DNA from: an uncultured Alphaproteobacteria bacterium
GTDB taxonomy: Bacteria > Pseudomonadota > Alphaproteobacteria > Methylaequorales > Methylaequoraceae
Length of the DNA stretch: 48,214 bases
NCBI GenBank assembly: GCA_902526865.1
Contig: CABZMK010000010.1
Coordinates: forward strand, 1-48,214
Direction of reading: 5' to 3'
Shown here one piece after another: positions 1-8,937 of the stretch. The position numbers and the translations under genes were made by a program. The notes beneath the pieces are model-generated. The model was not told where the DNA came from and searched no databases. It worked only from the letters and a program-made list of their open reading frames with translations. Each line of letters opens with the position of its first letter. Position 1 is the stretch's first letter.

Positions 1-159
1 ATGAGCAACTATATTTTTATTTCTCTTTGTTTTTTTTTTAAAGAAGAGGTAATTTTTGCATTAGGAGGGGTAAATTACAAAAACATTAAGTCTATGAAGA
101 ATAAAAATTTACACGGCTTTGGAGCAATAAGTTGTTTTGACAATAATGAAAAAATATAA
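1..159 (+). CDS. ThiE/TenI-like protein, C-terminal fragment (5' end outside window)
   Basis: The frame is open from base 1 to a TAA at 157-159. Its residues include [12 protein letters not shown] and a later GFGAISCF, which resemble the C-terminal phosphate-binding end of thiamine-phosphate synthase/TenI TIM barrels (pattern 'ALGGI..NI', then 'GxxGIs'). Only about 52 residues are visible, so the true start lies upstream and the ATG at base 1 is probably internal. It overlaps leuS by 14 bases (ATG of leuS at 146). The family call rests on one short motif. Whether it is a true ThiE or a TenI-like paralogue cannot be decided here. Confidence 0.5.
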   Translation: MSNYIFISLCFFFKEEVIFALGGVNYKNIKSMKNKNLHGFGAISCFDNNEKI

Positions 160-2671
160 TCCAGAAATCATTGAAAAGAAGTGGCAAAACTATTGGGCGG
201 AAAAACGGATATATAAATCCAAAACAGATAAGACCAAAAAAAAAATTTATGTGCTGGAAATGTTTCCTTATCCTTCTGGAAAAATTCACATGGGACATTT
301 AAGAAATTATACAATAGGTGATGTTACCGCAAGATTCTACAAACTTAATGGTTTTAATGTTTTACATCCGATGGGTTGGGATAGTTTTGGGATGCCGGCG
401 GAAAATGCTGCAATAGAGAATAACGTTAACCCCAAAGATTGGACTGAAAACAATATTAAGAATATGAAGTCGCAATTAATGAGAATTGGACTATCAATTG
501 ATTGGGAGCGTGAAATATCAACCTGTAATGTAAGTTATTACAAACATCAACAAAAAATTTTTATAGAATTTTTCGAAAATGGGCTTGTTTATAAGAAGGA
601 CAGTTTTGTAAATTGGGATCCAGTCGATAAAACTGTATTAGCAAATGAACAAGTTATTGACGGTAAAGGTTGGAGGTCTGGGGCGATCGTTGAGAAAAAG
701 AAACTGTCTCAATGGTTTCTAAATATTTCTAGATTTTCAGAGGAACTTTTAAGTGATTTAAATCTATTAGAAAATTGGCCAGAAAAAGTTAAATTAATGC
801 AAAAAAATTGGATCGGAATGTCTGAAGGAGTTGAAATAAAATTCAAAATATCCCAATCAAAATTATCGATTGACATTTTTACAACCAGACCTGAAACCAT
901 CTTTGGAGCGAGTTTTATTGCGCTATCAGTTGAGCATAAACTTTCGTCACAATTTTTAGAAAATAAAAAATTTTTAGAATTTAAAAACAATTGTTTAAAA
1001 ATGCAAGAAACAAAGGATACTGTTCAAGAAAAAATTGGATTTCATACATCTCTTTTTGCTGAACATCCTTTTATTAAAAACGAAAAAATTCCAATATTTT
1101 TTTCTAATTATGTATTAATTAATTACGGAAATGGCGCGATTTTTGGCTGTCCTGCTCATGACGAAAGAGATTATCATTTTGCAAAAAATTTTAACATTCC
1201 TATAAAATGCATAATAAAAGGCAAAGAAAAAGAACTTCCCTACTGTGAAACAAATAAGACAGATATACTTATAAATTCCGAATACCTTAATGAAAAAAAT
1301 ATAAAAAATGCGAAAGAAACGATTATTGAAAAAATTGAAAAGTTAAAAATTGGAAGAAAATGTGTAAAGTTCAGGTTAAAAGATTGGGGTGTATCACGAC
1401 AAAGATACTGGGGATGTCCTATCCCTATAATTTACAGAAACGACGGAAAAATTCTCGCTGTAGAGGATAGTGAATTACCAATTAGACTTCCAAATGATAT
1501 TAAATTAAAGTCAACAGGAAACCCTCTTGAAAACCACCCGCAATGGAAAAAAACTAAATGTCCTAAAACTGGAATGGATGCAATTAGAGAAACAGATACT
1601 CTTGATACATTTTTCGATTCGTCATGGTATTTTTTACGATTCTGTTCACCAATATCATCAAAGGAACCTTTTGAGGATGAAGACATTTCTTATTGGATGC
1701 CAGTTGATCATTATATCGGTGGAGTGGAGCATGCAATTTTGCATTTACTTTATTCTAGATTTTTTGTTAGAGCCTTGAAAGTCTGTGGAATGCAACTTCC
1801 TAAAGAACCTTTCAAAAAACTTATAACACAAGGCATGGTCTGTCATGAAACTTTCAGAACAAAAGATAACAAATGGATAGAACCCAAAAACGTTATAAAA
1901 GAAAAAGGAACATATTGGACTAATCAAGGCAGTAAAACAATAGAAGTTATAAAAGGCAGATCAGAAAAAATGAGCAAATCTAAAAAAAACATTGTAGATC
2001 CCGATTCAATTGTGTTTACATATGGTGCAGATACTGCACGACTTTTTATGATATCAGACTCACCTCCAGAAAGAGACTTAGAGTGGTCTATTGATGGTAT
2101 CAAAGCCATGTATAAATACCTAGAAAAAATTTATGATCTACTATCGTCAAAATTTAATTTTACAGTTACTTTTCAGAAAGACAAAGACATGTCTGATCAG
2201 GATAAAAATGCATACGAATTTACTAATAAAACAATTTATACTTTTTCAGAGGATGTAAAAAACTATAAATTCAATAAAGCCGTCGCAAAATTACGTGAAT
2301 TATCAAACTACCTTATTAAAGAAAGATTGGTAGGGGAAATGTTTAATTATTGTTGGTCGATTTATTTAAGATTAATCTATATCATAACGCCACACTTTTC
2401 CCAGGAGTTGGCTTATAAATCTGGATCAGATCAACTAATTGAAAATATACAGTGGCCTCAAGCAGACTTAAGCAAATCTTCAAATGACAAGGTAATAATA
2501 ATTGTTCAAATAAATGGGAAAAAAAGGGGGATTATAAAAGTCGATGAAAATACTGAAAAAGATAGATTAATTGAAACAATAGTTGGAAGCCAAAATAATT
2601 ACACTATAAATATTAAGAATACAAAAAAAATAATATTTGTGCCTAATAAAATTATCAATTTTGTTATATGA
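146..2671 (+). CDS. leuS: Leucyl-tRNA synthetase
   Basis: Class I aminoacyl-tRNA synthetase that charges tRNA-Leu in the cytoplasm. The HIGH-type motif HMGH is at residues 48-51, the CP1 editing domain contains [11 protein letters not shown] and the conserved [12 protein letters not shown], and the KMSKS signature is near residue 608. The length of 841 residues is normal for bacterial LeuRS. I chose the ATG at 146 because the protein then begins [14 protein letters not shown], the usual LeuS start; a TTG at 137 would add three residues. It overlaps the preceding ThiE-like gene by 14 bases and the following lptE by 4 (ATGA), so the three genes are probably co-transcribed. Confidence 0.97.
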   Translation: MKKYNPEIIEKKWQNYWAEKRIYKSKTDKTKKKIYVLEMFPYPSGKIHMGHLRNYTIGDVTARFYKLNGFNVLHPMGWDSFGMPAENAAIENNVNPKDWTENNIKNMKSQLMRIGLSIDWEREISTCNVSYYKHQQKIFIEFFENGLVYKKDSFVNWDPVDKTVLANEQVIDGKGWRSGAIVEKKKLSQWFLNISRFSEELLSDLNLLENWPEKVKLMQKNWIGMSEGVEIKFKISQSKLSIDIFTTRPETIFGASFIALSVEHKLSSQFLENKKFLEFKNNCLKMQETKDTVQEKIGFHTSLFAEHPFIKNEKIPIFFSNYVLINYGNGAIFGCPAHDERDYHFAKNFNIPIKCIIKGKEKELPYCETNKTDILINSEYLNEKNIKNAKETIIEKIEKLKIGRKCVKFRLKDWGVSRQRYWGCPIPIIYRNDGKILAVEDSELPIRLPNDIKLKSTGNPLENHPQWKKTKCPKTGMDAIRETDTLDTFFDSSWYFLRFCSPISSKEPFEDEDISYWMPVDHYIGGVEHAILHLLYSRFFVRALKVCGMQLPKEPFKKLITQGMVCHETFRTKDNKWIEPKNVIKEKGTYWTNQGSKTIEVIKGRSEKMSKSKKNIVDPDSIVFTYGADTARLFMISDSPPERDLEWSIDGIKAMYKYLEKIYDLLSSKFNFTVTFQKDKDMSDQDKNAYEFTNKTIYTFSEDVKNYKFNKAVAKLRELSNYLIKERLVGEMFNYCWSIYLRLIYIITPHFSQELAYKSGSDQLIENIQWPQADLSKSSNDKVIIIVQINGKKRGIIKVDENTEKDRLIETIVGSQNNYTINIKNTKKIIFVPNKIINFVI

Positions 2672-3165
2672 AAACTAAAATAATTTTTACAATTTTTGTT
2701 GTTTATTTTTTAAGTTCTTGTGCATATAAGCCTTTGTACAAAATGACAAATTTGTATTATCCCCACAAAGTCAAAATAGTAATTAAATCAAAGGAAAAAT
2801 ATGAGAACAATGCATCCACAATGAAATTACTTTTAGATGAAAAGCTTAATTCAAAAAGTTCTAGAGAGTCTAATTTAAAGTTAGTTGTTTCAATTAACCG
2901 GGTTGTCTCTAGTATGGGGATAAACAAAGATTTAAGTTCTGATTCACTTATGCTTGCAATTGAAGCTAAGTTTGTTTTTCTTGATAAAAAAGGAGAATTG
3001 ACCTCAGGTAGTTTGAGAAATACGGGAAGTTTTAACTATACAAATAACAATTATGCAAATATCGTCTCTTTGGAGGATACTTCAAAAAAATTAGTAAGAT
3101 CCTTATCTACTGATCTTGCTGATTTAATTCTCGCTTTCTCCACTAAGAGAAAAATTAGGCCATGA
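2668..3165 (+). CDS. lptE: LPS-assembly lipoprotein LptE
   Basis: A 165-residue outer-membrane lipoprotein. The N-terminus is a hydrophobic signal ending in the lipobox LSSC at about residues 15-18, followed by AYKPLY, the typical mature start of LptE (RlpB). In the family, LptE plugs the LptD barrel and helps insert lipopolysaccharide into the outer membrane. Sequence conservation beyond the N-terminus is low, so the call rests on the lipobox, the length and the conserved neighbourhood leuS-lptE-holA. It overlaps both neighbours by 4 bases (ATGA), suggesting translational coupling. Its presence implies an LPS-bearing outer membrane. Confidence 0.88.
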   Translation: MKTKIIFTIFVVYFLSSCAYKPLYKMTNLYYPHKVKIVIKSKEKYENNASTMKLLLDEKLNSKSSRESNLKLVVSINRVVSSMGINKDLSSDSLMLAIEAKFVFLDKKGELTSGSLRNTGSFNYTNNNYANIVSLEDTSKKLVRSLSTDLADLILAFSTKRKIRP

Positions 3166-4193
3166 TTGTAAAGTTTGATGATTTTGAAAAAAAACCAGAA
3201 AATTATCTTTCATTTAGGTTTTTTTTATTTTACGGTCCGAATTACGGAAAGGTTTGTGATTGCACCAATCTTATTAAAAGCTTTAAAAATGTTGAACAAG
3301 ACTTTGAAGTGATAAATTTCTTCTCAGATGAAATTAAAAAAGAAGATCTATCGAGAATCTTCATTGAAAACTCAACGCCCAATATTTTTGGATCAAAAAC
3401 TTTTCTGTGCTTTCATCTTAACAGTGAAAAAATCAGTAAAGAAATAATCTCAATTATTTCAAAAGAAACGAATACGGATTTAATTGTTGTCTTAAAATGT
3501 CATCAACTTAGTCCCCGATCTCCGTTAAGGTCTTTTTTTGAAAAAAACAATTATTCTATTTCAGTTGCTTGTTACGAAGAAAGTGACAATGAAAAAAAAA
3601 CATATATTAGTAATTTTTTACAAAATGAAGGGGTAAAAATTTCCGAGTCTCTAATAAATTTATTAGCAAACAACCTATCAAATCAAAGGCTGGAAATTAA
3701 AAGTGAGCTTGAGAAAATAATTATACTGCACAAGACTGAAACAGCAAAAAATTTCATGTGCAACACTTTTTCTTTTACCTCAGCTTCGCTTAACAACGAC
3801 GATACAAAGTTTATTTTTTCACTTGCATCTAAGGAGAAAAGGGGATTTGTTAAAAATTTTAATAAATTTACGGATTATGGCTCTAATAATATGAGATTAA
3901 TAACTTACCTTCTTGAGCACTTTTTTAGGTTGCTTGTCATCAAGATTAAAATTTACGAAGGTATCGACGTTAGCAGTGCTATAAAAAAACTAAGGCCTCC
4001 AATTTTCTTTAAAAATATTCCAGAGTTTCGGCAGCAACTTGAGATGTTTTCAATAAATGAACTAAAGTTTTTCATAAAAAAACTATTAATTTCAAAGGAA
4101 GAATTTATTCGTGGGAAATGGTCATCTTCATCCACATTTATGTTGAATCTAATTCTTTTTTTAAGTTCAAAATTTTCTCCAAGAAATTCTTAA
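3162..4193 (+). CDS. holA: DNA polymerase III subunit delta
   Basis: The clamp-loader delta subunit, which opens the beta sliding clamp. The 343-residue protein begins with FRFFLFYGPNYGKV, the degenerate P-loop region of HolA, and has the family's length and its alpha-helical C-terminal collar region. Position directly after lptE is the usual alphaproteobacterial arrangement. Its last 56 bases overlap the 3' end of the convergent coaE, an unusually long tail-to-tail overlap. In many relatives holA is followed by parB; here that link is broken and parB is about 35 kb away. Confidence 0.9.
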   Translation: MIVKFDDFEKKPENYLSFRFFLFYGPNYGKVCDCTNLIKSFKNVEQDFEVINFFSDEIKKEDLSRIFIENSTPNIFGSKTFLCFHLNSEKISKEIISIISKETNTDLIVVLKCHQLSPRSPLRSFFEKNNYSISVACYEESDNEKKTYISNFLQNEGVKISESLINLLANNLSNQRLEIKSELEKIIILHKTETAKNFMCNTFSFTSASLNNDDTKFIFSLASKEKRGFVKNFNKFTDYGSNNMRLITYLLEHFFRLLVIKIKIYEGIDVSSAIKKLRPPIFFKNIPEFRQQLEMFSINELKFFIKKLLISKEEFIRGKWSSSSTFMLNLILFLSSKFSPRNS

Positions 4194-4755
4194 CTTTTTT
4201 TTTAACTATTTTTATGTCTTCTTCCGTATTGATATCCAAAGAGATACATTTTTCTTCAACACCTAAATAGTTGGCTTGTGTTTTTCTTATGCGATTAAAC
4301 TTAGCATTGGTCATATTTTTTCTTTTTAATACTCTTTTTTTTTGAACCTGCTCTGAGACACTGGTTCGTATGATATAGTCAAATTTACTTTGTATTTTTT
4401 TTTCAAATAACAGGGGAATGTCTAAAAAGACGGCTTGCTCGTTACAGTTTTTCTCAAAAAACTTTTCTTTACTTTCCCAAACTTTTGGGTGCACTATTTG
4501 CTCTAATTTTTTTAATTCATCTGGGTAAGAAAATACAAAATCTCCAAGTTTAGCTTTGTCAATTGTATTTCTTTTAATGAGACCTGGAATTTTTGATTTA
4601 AACTCTTTACTTATTTGATTAATTAATTCTTTTTTCGTCAAAGCCTTTTTAACCTCTTTGTCTGAATCAAAGACTTTAAATCCAAGTTCTCTAATAATTT
4701 TCGTAATTGTTGATTTACCACTTCCGATATTTCCAGTTATTGCAATTTTAATCAT
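4138..4755 (-). CDS. coaE: Dephospho-CoA kinase
   Basis: Catalyses the last step of coenzyme A synthesis, ATP-dependent phosphorylation of dephospho-CoA. The P-loop GNIGSGKST is at residues 8-16, followed by FKVFDSDKEV with the conserved Asp of the substrate site, and VFLDIPLLFE in the middle. The length of 205 residues is typical. The start overlaps the aroE stop by 4 bases. The order maf-aroE-coaE is the classic alphaproteobacterial block next to the replication origin. dnaQ, which usually follows coaE there, is missing from this spot and lies at 26952-27617. Confidence 0.95.
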   Translation of the reverse strand: MIKIAITGNIGSGKSTITKIIRELGFKVFDSDKEVKKALTKKELINQISKEFKSKIPGLIKRNTIDKAKLGDFVFSYPDELKKLEQIVHPKVWESKEKFFEKNCNEQAVFLDIPLLFEKKIQSKFDYIIRTSVSEQVQKKRVLKRKNMTNAKFNRIRKTQANYLGVEEKCISLDINTEEDIKIVKKKVKNFLEKILNLKKELDST

Positions 4756-5588
4756 CTTTTTAGTATTTTAATAATTTCATTGACATGTGAATCTTCTGGC
4801 ATTATTCCAAACCACCTATAAAATGATTCTGCAGCTTGCCGAGCAAGCATATAAAATCCATTAGTATTTTTTAGTTTATTATCCATGGCCAATCTCATAA
4901 GAGGGGTAATGGAAGGTTCATAAACTATGTCATAAACTAATGATTTTTTCTTCATTGAAGTAAGCACGATAGCAAGTGGGTTCTTTCCATCCATCCCGCA
5001 TGATGTGCAGTTTACAAGCAAATCGACATCATCAATGAGGTTTGAGCCTAGAAGTGTTGTTTCGAATAGTTGTCTTGATTGGGTAAATTTTTCAAAGTGC
5101 TTAATTAGCTTTATGCCTGAAGATTTTGTCCTATTAATAATTCTTATAATATTTGGATTTAAGTCTATTAAACTTGAAACAATTCCGTAAGCAGCTCCTC
5201 CTGCTCCTATACACATTACATTTGTATTTGAATCGATATTAAAACTTAAATCTTTTTCTAGTGAAGATATAAATCCAATCCCGTCTGTATTTGCTCCAAT
5301 TATTTTGTCTCTAACCTTGTAAATGGTGTTTATTGCATTACTTCGTATGGCAGATTCTTCGACTTCATCTACAAAATCTGTCATCATTTTTTTATATGGA
5401 ATTGTGATATTTAAACCTTGAATCTTGCCATCTCTTACCTTTTGTATTAAATCTTTAATTTCTGTTTTCTCTACTTCTAGCTTATTGTAACTTGCATTGA
5501 GTGAATATTTTTCTATCCAAAAATTATGGATTATTGGTGATCTCGAGTGTTTAATCGGCTTACCTATGACAAATAATTTAGTTTTCAT
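4752..5588 (-). CDS. aroE: Shikimate dehydrogenase
   Basis: NADPH-dependent reduction of 3-dehydroshikimate to shikimate in aromatic amino-acid synthesis. The substrate-binding start KPIKHSRSPIIHNFW and the catalytic-lysine motif GLNITIPYKK are present, and the Rossmann glycine loop reads GAGGAAYGI. NCTSCGMDGKNP and GFYMLARQAAESF near the C-terminus are also family hallmarks. The 278-residue length is normal. It overlaps maf by 11 bases upstream and coaE by 4 downstream, consistent with one transcript maf-aroE-coaE. Confidence 0.96.
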   Translation of the reverse strand: MKTKLFVIGKPIKHSRSPIIHNFWIEKYSLNASYNKLEVEKTEIKDLIQKVRDGKIQGLNITIPYKKMMTDFVDEVEESAIRSNAINTIYKVRDKIIGANTDGIGFISSLEKDLSFNIDSNTNVMCIGAGGAAYGIVSSLIDLNPNIIRIINRTKSSGIKLIKHFEKFTQSRQLFETTLLGSNLIDDVDLLVNCTSCGMDGKNPLAIVLTSMKKKSLVYDIVYEPSITPLMRLAMDNKLKNTNGFYMLARQAAESFYRWFGIMPEDSHVNEIIKILKR

Positions 5589-6231
5589 TGTTGATCTTTT
5601 TTATTAAATCTTTTATTGGGAACCCTAAGATCGTTTCTAGATCTCCATCTATTATGCTTAAAAACTTATACTTTGAATTCTCTTCAATTTTATATGATCC
5701 AACCGTTGTGAGGACAGTTTTCTTGTTATTTTTTACATACAATTCTATATCATTTTGAGTAATATTTGCAAAAAATAATGATGCTACTTTTACTTGTTGA
5801 AAATAACATTTTCCTTTTTTGATTACATATATAGAACTATACAATTTATGAGCTTTATTTCTTAAAAATAATAATTTATTAGTTGCCTCTTCAAGGCTTT
5901 TAGGCTTGCTAAGCACTCTATTTTCACATACCAGAATTTGGTCTGAAGCAATAATAATTTCATTGGGATAATTTTCTAAAACAGACAAGGCCTTTTCTTT
6001 TGCTATTCTAAGCGCTATCTTTTCTGGTTTTTTTTTTATTCTTTTATATTTTTCCTCTTCTGCGTTATGTGGAACATTTACAACACCGGAAAAATATTCC
6101 TTCAACATGTGGTTTCTGACTTCACTCGATGAGGCGAGGATAACCTTTGATAACTTGGTGTATTTCTCTTTTTTTTCTCGTTCAACCACTTTTTTTCTAT
6201 TTTGTCCTTTTCTTTTCCACAAGTTGACCAT
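5578..6231 (-). CDS. maf: Maf-family nucleotide pyrophosphatase
   Basis: Maf/YhdE-type house-cleaning hydrolase of non-canonical nucleoside triphosphates. KVILASSSEVRNHML matches the N-terminal signature (usually LASxSPRRxxLL), and IIIASDQILV holds the catalytic Asp. The conserved KPKS and the GSYKIEE..GFP region follow. The start is uncertain. The ATG at 6231 gives 217 residues with about 30 basic residues before the usual family start; a GTG at 6189 gives 203 residues and clears a DnaA-like box at 6213-6221. I favour the later start biologically but give the longest frame. It faces away from hemE across the proposed origin. Confidence 0.88.
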   Translation of the reverse strand: MVNLWKRKGQNRKKVVEREKKEKYTKLSKVILASSSEVRNHMLKEYFSGVVNVPHNAEEEKYKRIKKKPEKIALRIAKEKALSVLENYPNEIIIASDQILVCENRVLSKPKSLEEATNKLLFLRNKAHKLYSSIYVIKKGKCYFQQVKVASLFFANITQNDIELYVKNNKKTVLTTVGSYKIEENSKYKFLSIIDGDLETILGFPIKDLIKKINNEN

Positions 6232-6444
6232 GTGTATGTATTTCCTAACATTATAATAAACACTATTATTTTTCTTTTATCCACCCTGTTCGTTTTTGTT
6301 TCCTTCGTTACTGGGTTTTTGATCACATCTTTTCCACAAACTTATTACTTCATTTCCTGTGAGTAATCTGTTAATAAAGTTTATCAACTTAATTATATGT
6401 ACAACAACAACAACAACCTTATTACCAAGAAATTTAAGTAGTAG
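6232..6444. other. Candidate replication origin (oriC) between maf and hemE
   Basis: A gene-free, very AT-rich gap between divergent maf and hemE. It or its edge holds three same-strand DnaA-box-like 9-mers, each one mismatch from TTATCCACA: TTTTCCACA at 6213-6221, TTATCCACC at 6277-6285 and TTTTCCACA at 6330-6338. A CAA trinucleotide run follows at 6402-6416. In Caulobacter and Rickettsia the origin lies beside hemE, between it and the RP001/ppsR-maf side, so position supports the call. A ppsR-like gene is not present here. Perfect DnaA boxes elsewhere in the window (33818, 40246, 40306) are a rival location. Confidence 0.55.
6402..6417. repeat. CAA trinucleotide run in the maf-hemE gap
   Basis: Five consecutive CAA units followed by C, about 28 bases upstream of the hemE start. 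It sits at the edge of the proposed origin and within the likely hemE leader. The role is unknown; it may be an untranslated-leader element or part of an unwinding region. Confidence 0.6.
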
Positions 6445-7446
6445 ATGAAAACTGTTAATAAAATCCCTATTTGGTTTATGCGACAAGCAGGTAGATATCT
6501 TCCCGAATATATGAAAATCAGATCTAAAAATCCGGATTTCCTTAAACTTTGCTTCAATCCCGAACTTGCGTCAGAAATATCACTTCAACCCTTAAAACGA
6601 TTTGATCTTGATTTTATCATTTTATTTTCAGATATTCTTGTAATTCCCCATGCCTTAGGGCAAGAGGTAAAATTTTTAAAAAATCACGGCCCTCTCCTAA
6701 ATTGTATTTCTTCCAAAAAGGATCTTAACTACATGAGTTTAAACAAATCCCTAGACAAGATCTCTAACACTTTTGAAACCATCAAGATACTAAACGCAAA
6801 AAAAAGTACAAAAAATTTAATTGGGTTTTGTGGAGGGCCGTTTACTGTTCTCAACTACATGATAGAGGGTGGCACATCCAAAACACATAGTAAGATAAAA
6901 ACATTCATAAAGAAGAAGAAAGAAGAAGCTGCGGATATAATTAAAATAATCACTGAGATTTCAATAGAATACTTGAAAAAGCAAATACAAAGTGGGGCAA
7001 ACTACATACAGGTCTTTGAATCATGGGCAGGGCTTTTAGATAGAGAAGAATATATAGATTTTATTATAAAGCCAAATCAACAAATTAGTGGAGAAATAAG
7101 AGGGTTCTCCAAACATACGAAAATAATTCATTTTCCAAGGGGTTCTCGGAATAATTATAAAATTTTCGCAGAGGAAGTTAATTGTGATGTATTGTCACTA
7201 GATCAAACCTACCCAAAAGAACTGCCAACCTTTCTAAGAGAAAAAGGAATAACTGTCCAAGGAAATTTAGATCCTCAAGAACTAATAAAAGAAGGAGAAC
7301 AGATAGAAAAAAAAACGAAAGAAGTTTTAGAAAAATTTAAAAAAAATAACCATATTTTTAATTTATCTCATGGGATTTTACCTGAGACTAAAATCAGTAA
7401 TATTGCGAAAGTAATAAAAGTAGTAAGAGCTTATGAAACTTCCTAA
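6445..7446 (+). CDS. hemE: Uroporphyrinogen decarboxylase
   Basis: Decarboxylates uroporphyrinogen III to coproporphyrinogen III in haem synthesis. The N-terminal signature PIWFMRQAGRYLPEY is intact and carries the two conserved arginines. QVFESWAGLL and the later HFPRG and GNLDPQ segments fit the family. It has 333 residues, slightly short but normal. It overlaps hemH by 14 bases. hemE next to the origin is a marker of alphaproteobacterial chromosomes. Confidence 0.97.
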   Translation: MKTVNKIPIWFMRQAGRYLPEYMKIRSKNPDFLKLCFNPELASEISLQPLKRFDLDFIILFSDILVIPHALGQEVKFLKNHGPLLNCISSKKDLNYMSLNKSLDKISNTFETIKILNAKKSTKNLIGFCGGPFTVLNYMIEGGTSKTHSKIKTFIKKKKEEAADIIKIITEISIEYLKKQIQSGANYIQVFESWAGLLDREEYIDFIIKPNQQISGEIRGFSKHTKIIHFPRGSRNNYKIFAEEVNCDVLSLDQTYPKELPTFLREKGITVQGNLDPQELIKEGEQIEKKTKEVLEKFKKNNHIFNLSHGILPETKISNIAKVIKVVRAYETS

Positions 7447-8443
7447 CAAACATCCGCGACTCCCACAAAGAAAAACAGGAGTGCTTCTGATAAATCTAGG
7501 AACACCAGATTCAACAAAATGGTGGGATATTAGAAAATATTTGAAAGAGTTTTTGTCTGATAAAAGAGTCATAGAAGTGAATCCAATTTTATGGCAGCTA
7601 ATTTTAAACTTATTTATTTTAACATTCAGGCCAGCTAAAACAGCGAAAGCTTATCAGAAAATCTGGATGAAAAAGCAAAACATGTCTCCATTAAGATACT
7701 TTACGATGAAGCAAACAGCAAATGTAAGAAAAAGAATAAAGAATGAGTATATAGAAGTTGATTATGCGATGCGATACGGAAATCCGTCGATAGCAAAGAA
7801 ACTGTATGATTTGAAAGGAAAAGGCTGTCAAGAAATGATTATATTGCCGTTATACCCACAGTATGCAGCAGCAACAACGGCAACAGTGTGTGATGAGGTG
7901 TATAGATCACTTATGAAGATGCGCTGGCAACCAAGCCTTCAAATCATTCCGCATTACGAATCAGAACCTCTATATATAAGTGCAATTGCAATGAGTATCA
8001 GAAAAGCACTTAAGAAAATTCATTGGAAACCAGATGTTATTGTTGCGTCATATCATGGAATACCAAAAAAGTATTTTGACAAAGGCGACCCTTATCATTG
8101 TTACTGCCAGAAAACAACTCGCTTAGTAGTTGAGCATATGAAAATGGATATACCAATAATTACAACGTTTCAATCCCGGTTTGGACCAGAGGAGTGGCTA
8201 AAACCATATACAGATGAAACCATTGACAACTTACCCAACGAAGGAAAGAAAAAAATTCTTTTAATATGTCCAGGGTTCGCATCAGACTGCGTTGAAACAT
8301 TAGAAGAAATATCTATAGAAGCAAAAGAGAGTTTTATGGAAAATGGAGGAGAAAAATTTGTAACAGTACCGTGTCTAAATTATAATAAGGAGCACATAGA
8401 TTTACTTGAATATTTGGTTAAAAAGTATTTAATTAAAAGATAA
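7433..8443 (+). CDS. hemH: Ferrochelatase
   Basis: Inserts ferrous iron into protoporphyrin IX, the last step of protohaem synthesis. The N-terminus GVLLINLGTPDS and the active-site segment ASYHGIPKKYFDKGDPY (catalytic His) are typical, as is CPGFASDCVETLEEI with the conserved Glu. The protein has 336 residues. It starts inside the hemE tail (14-base overlap) and is followed after 2 bases by hemJ, so hemE-hemH-hemJ form a coupled haem operon. Confidence 0.97.
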   Translation: MKLPNKHPRLPQRKTGVLLINLGTPDSTKWWDIRKYLKEFLSDKRVIEVNPILWQLILNLFILTFRPAKTAKAYQKIWMKKQNMSPLRYFTMKQTANVRKRIKNEYIEVDYAMRYGNPSIAKKLYDLKGKGCQEMIILPLYPQYAAATTATVCDEVYRSLMKMRWQPSLQIIPHYESEPLYISAIAMSIRKALKKIHWKPDVIVASYHGIPKKYFDKGDPYHCYCQKTTRLVVEHMKMDIPIITTFQSRFGPEEWLKPYTDETIDNLPNEGKKKILLICPGFASDCVETLEEISIEAKESFMENGGEKFVTVPCLNYNKEHIDLLEYLVKKYLIKR

Positions 8444-8445
8444 AA

Positions 8446-8883
8446 GTGGAAATAAACTACTACAATTTATTCAAATTTTTTCACATTGTTTTCTTCACAA
8501 CATGGATGGCAGGTCTATTCTACTTGCCCCGACTGTATGTTTATCACTCAGGAACCAAAAGAGAAACTCCAGAATATAAGATATTCCTAACAATGGAAAA
8601 AAAACTCTTGAAGTACATAATGAATCCATCAATGACTTTAACCTGGTTGTTTGGTTTACTACTTGTTTTGCATTTAGAGATTTACAATCAGTTTTGGTTG
8701 AATCTAAAATTATTATTAGTCTTTCTCATGTCCGTTTTTCATATGTATTGTGCAAGAATACGGAAAAATTTTGAAAATAATAATAACCAGAAAGATGAAA
8801 AATTTTTTAGATGGATCAATGAAGTCCCAACCGTTCTTTTTTTACTTATTGTATTTTTAGTGGTTTTTCAACCAAATATTTGA
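8446..8883 (+). CDS. hemJ: Protoporphyrinogen oxidase HemJ
   Basis: Membrane protoporphyrinogen IX oxidase of the HemJ (UPF0093) family, common in alphaproteobacteria that lack HemG and HemY. The motifs FKFFHIVFF (haem-ligand His region), MAGLFYLPRLYVYH and RWINEVPTVLF are all present, in a 145-residue protein with about four membrane segments. The start is a GTG two bases after the hemH stop; no better ATG lies upstream. With hemE and hemH it covers the end of the haem pathway. Confidence 0.94.
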   Translation: MEINYYNLFKFFHIVFFTTWMAGLFYLPRLYVYHSGTKRETPEYKIFLTMEKKLLKYIMNPSMTLTWLFGLLLVLHLEIYNQFWLNLKLLLVFLMSVFHMYCARIRKNFENNNNQKDEKFFRWINEVPTVLFLLIVFLVVFQPNI

Positions 8884-8937
8884 CAATGTATTTGGAATGA
8901 AATATAAATAATATTTCTCCAAGTTTCCCAGACTCAC

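Noticed and set aside
6402-6417. CAA run considered as a DnaA-trio array
   Set aside because: The middle A fits but the outer positions do not match the trio consensus, and it is not directly after a strong DnaA box. It is kept only as a repeat.
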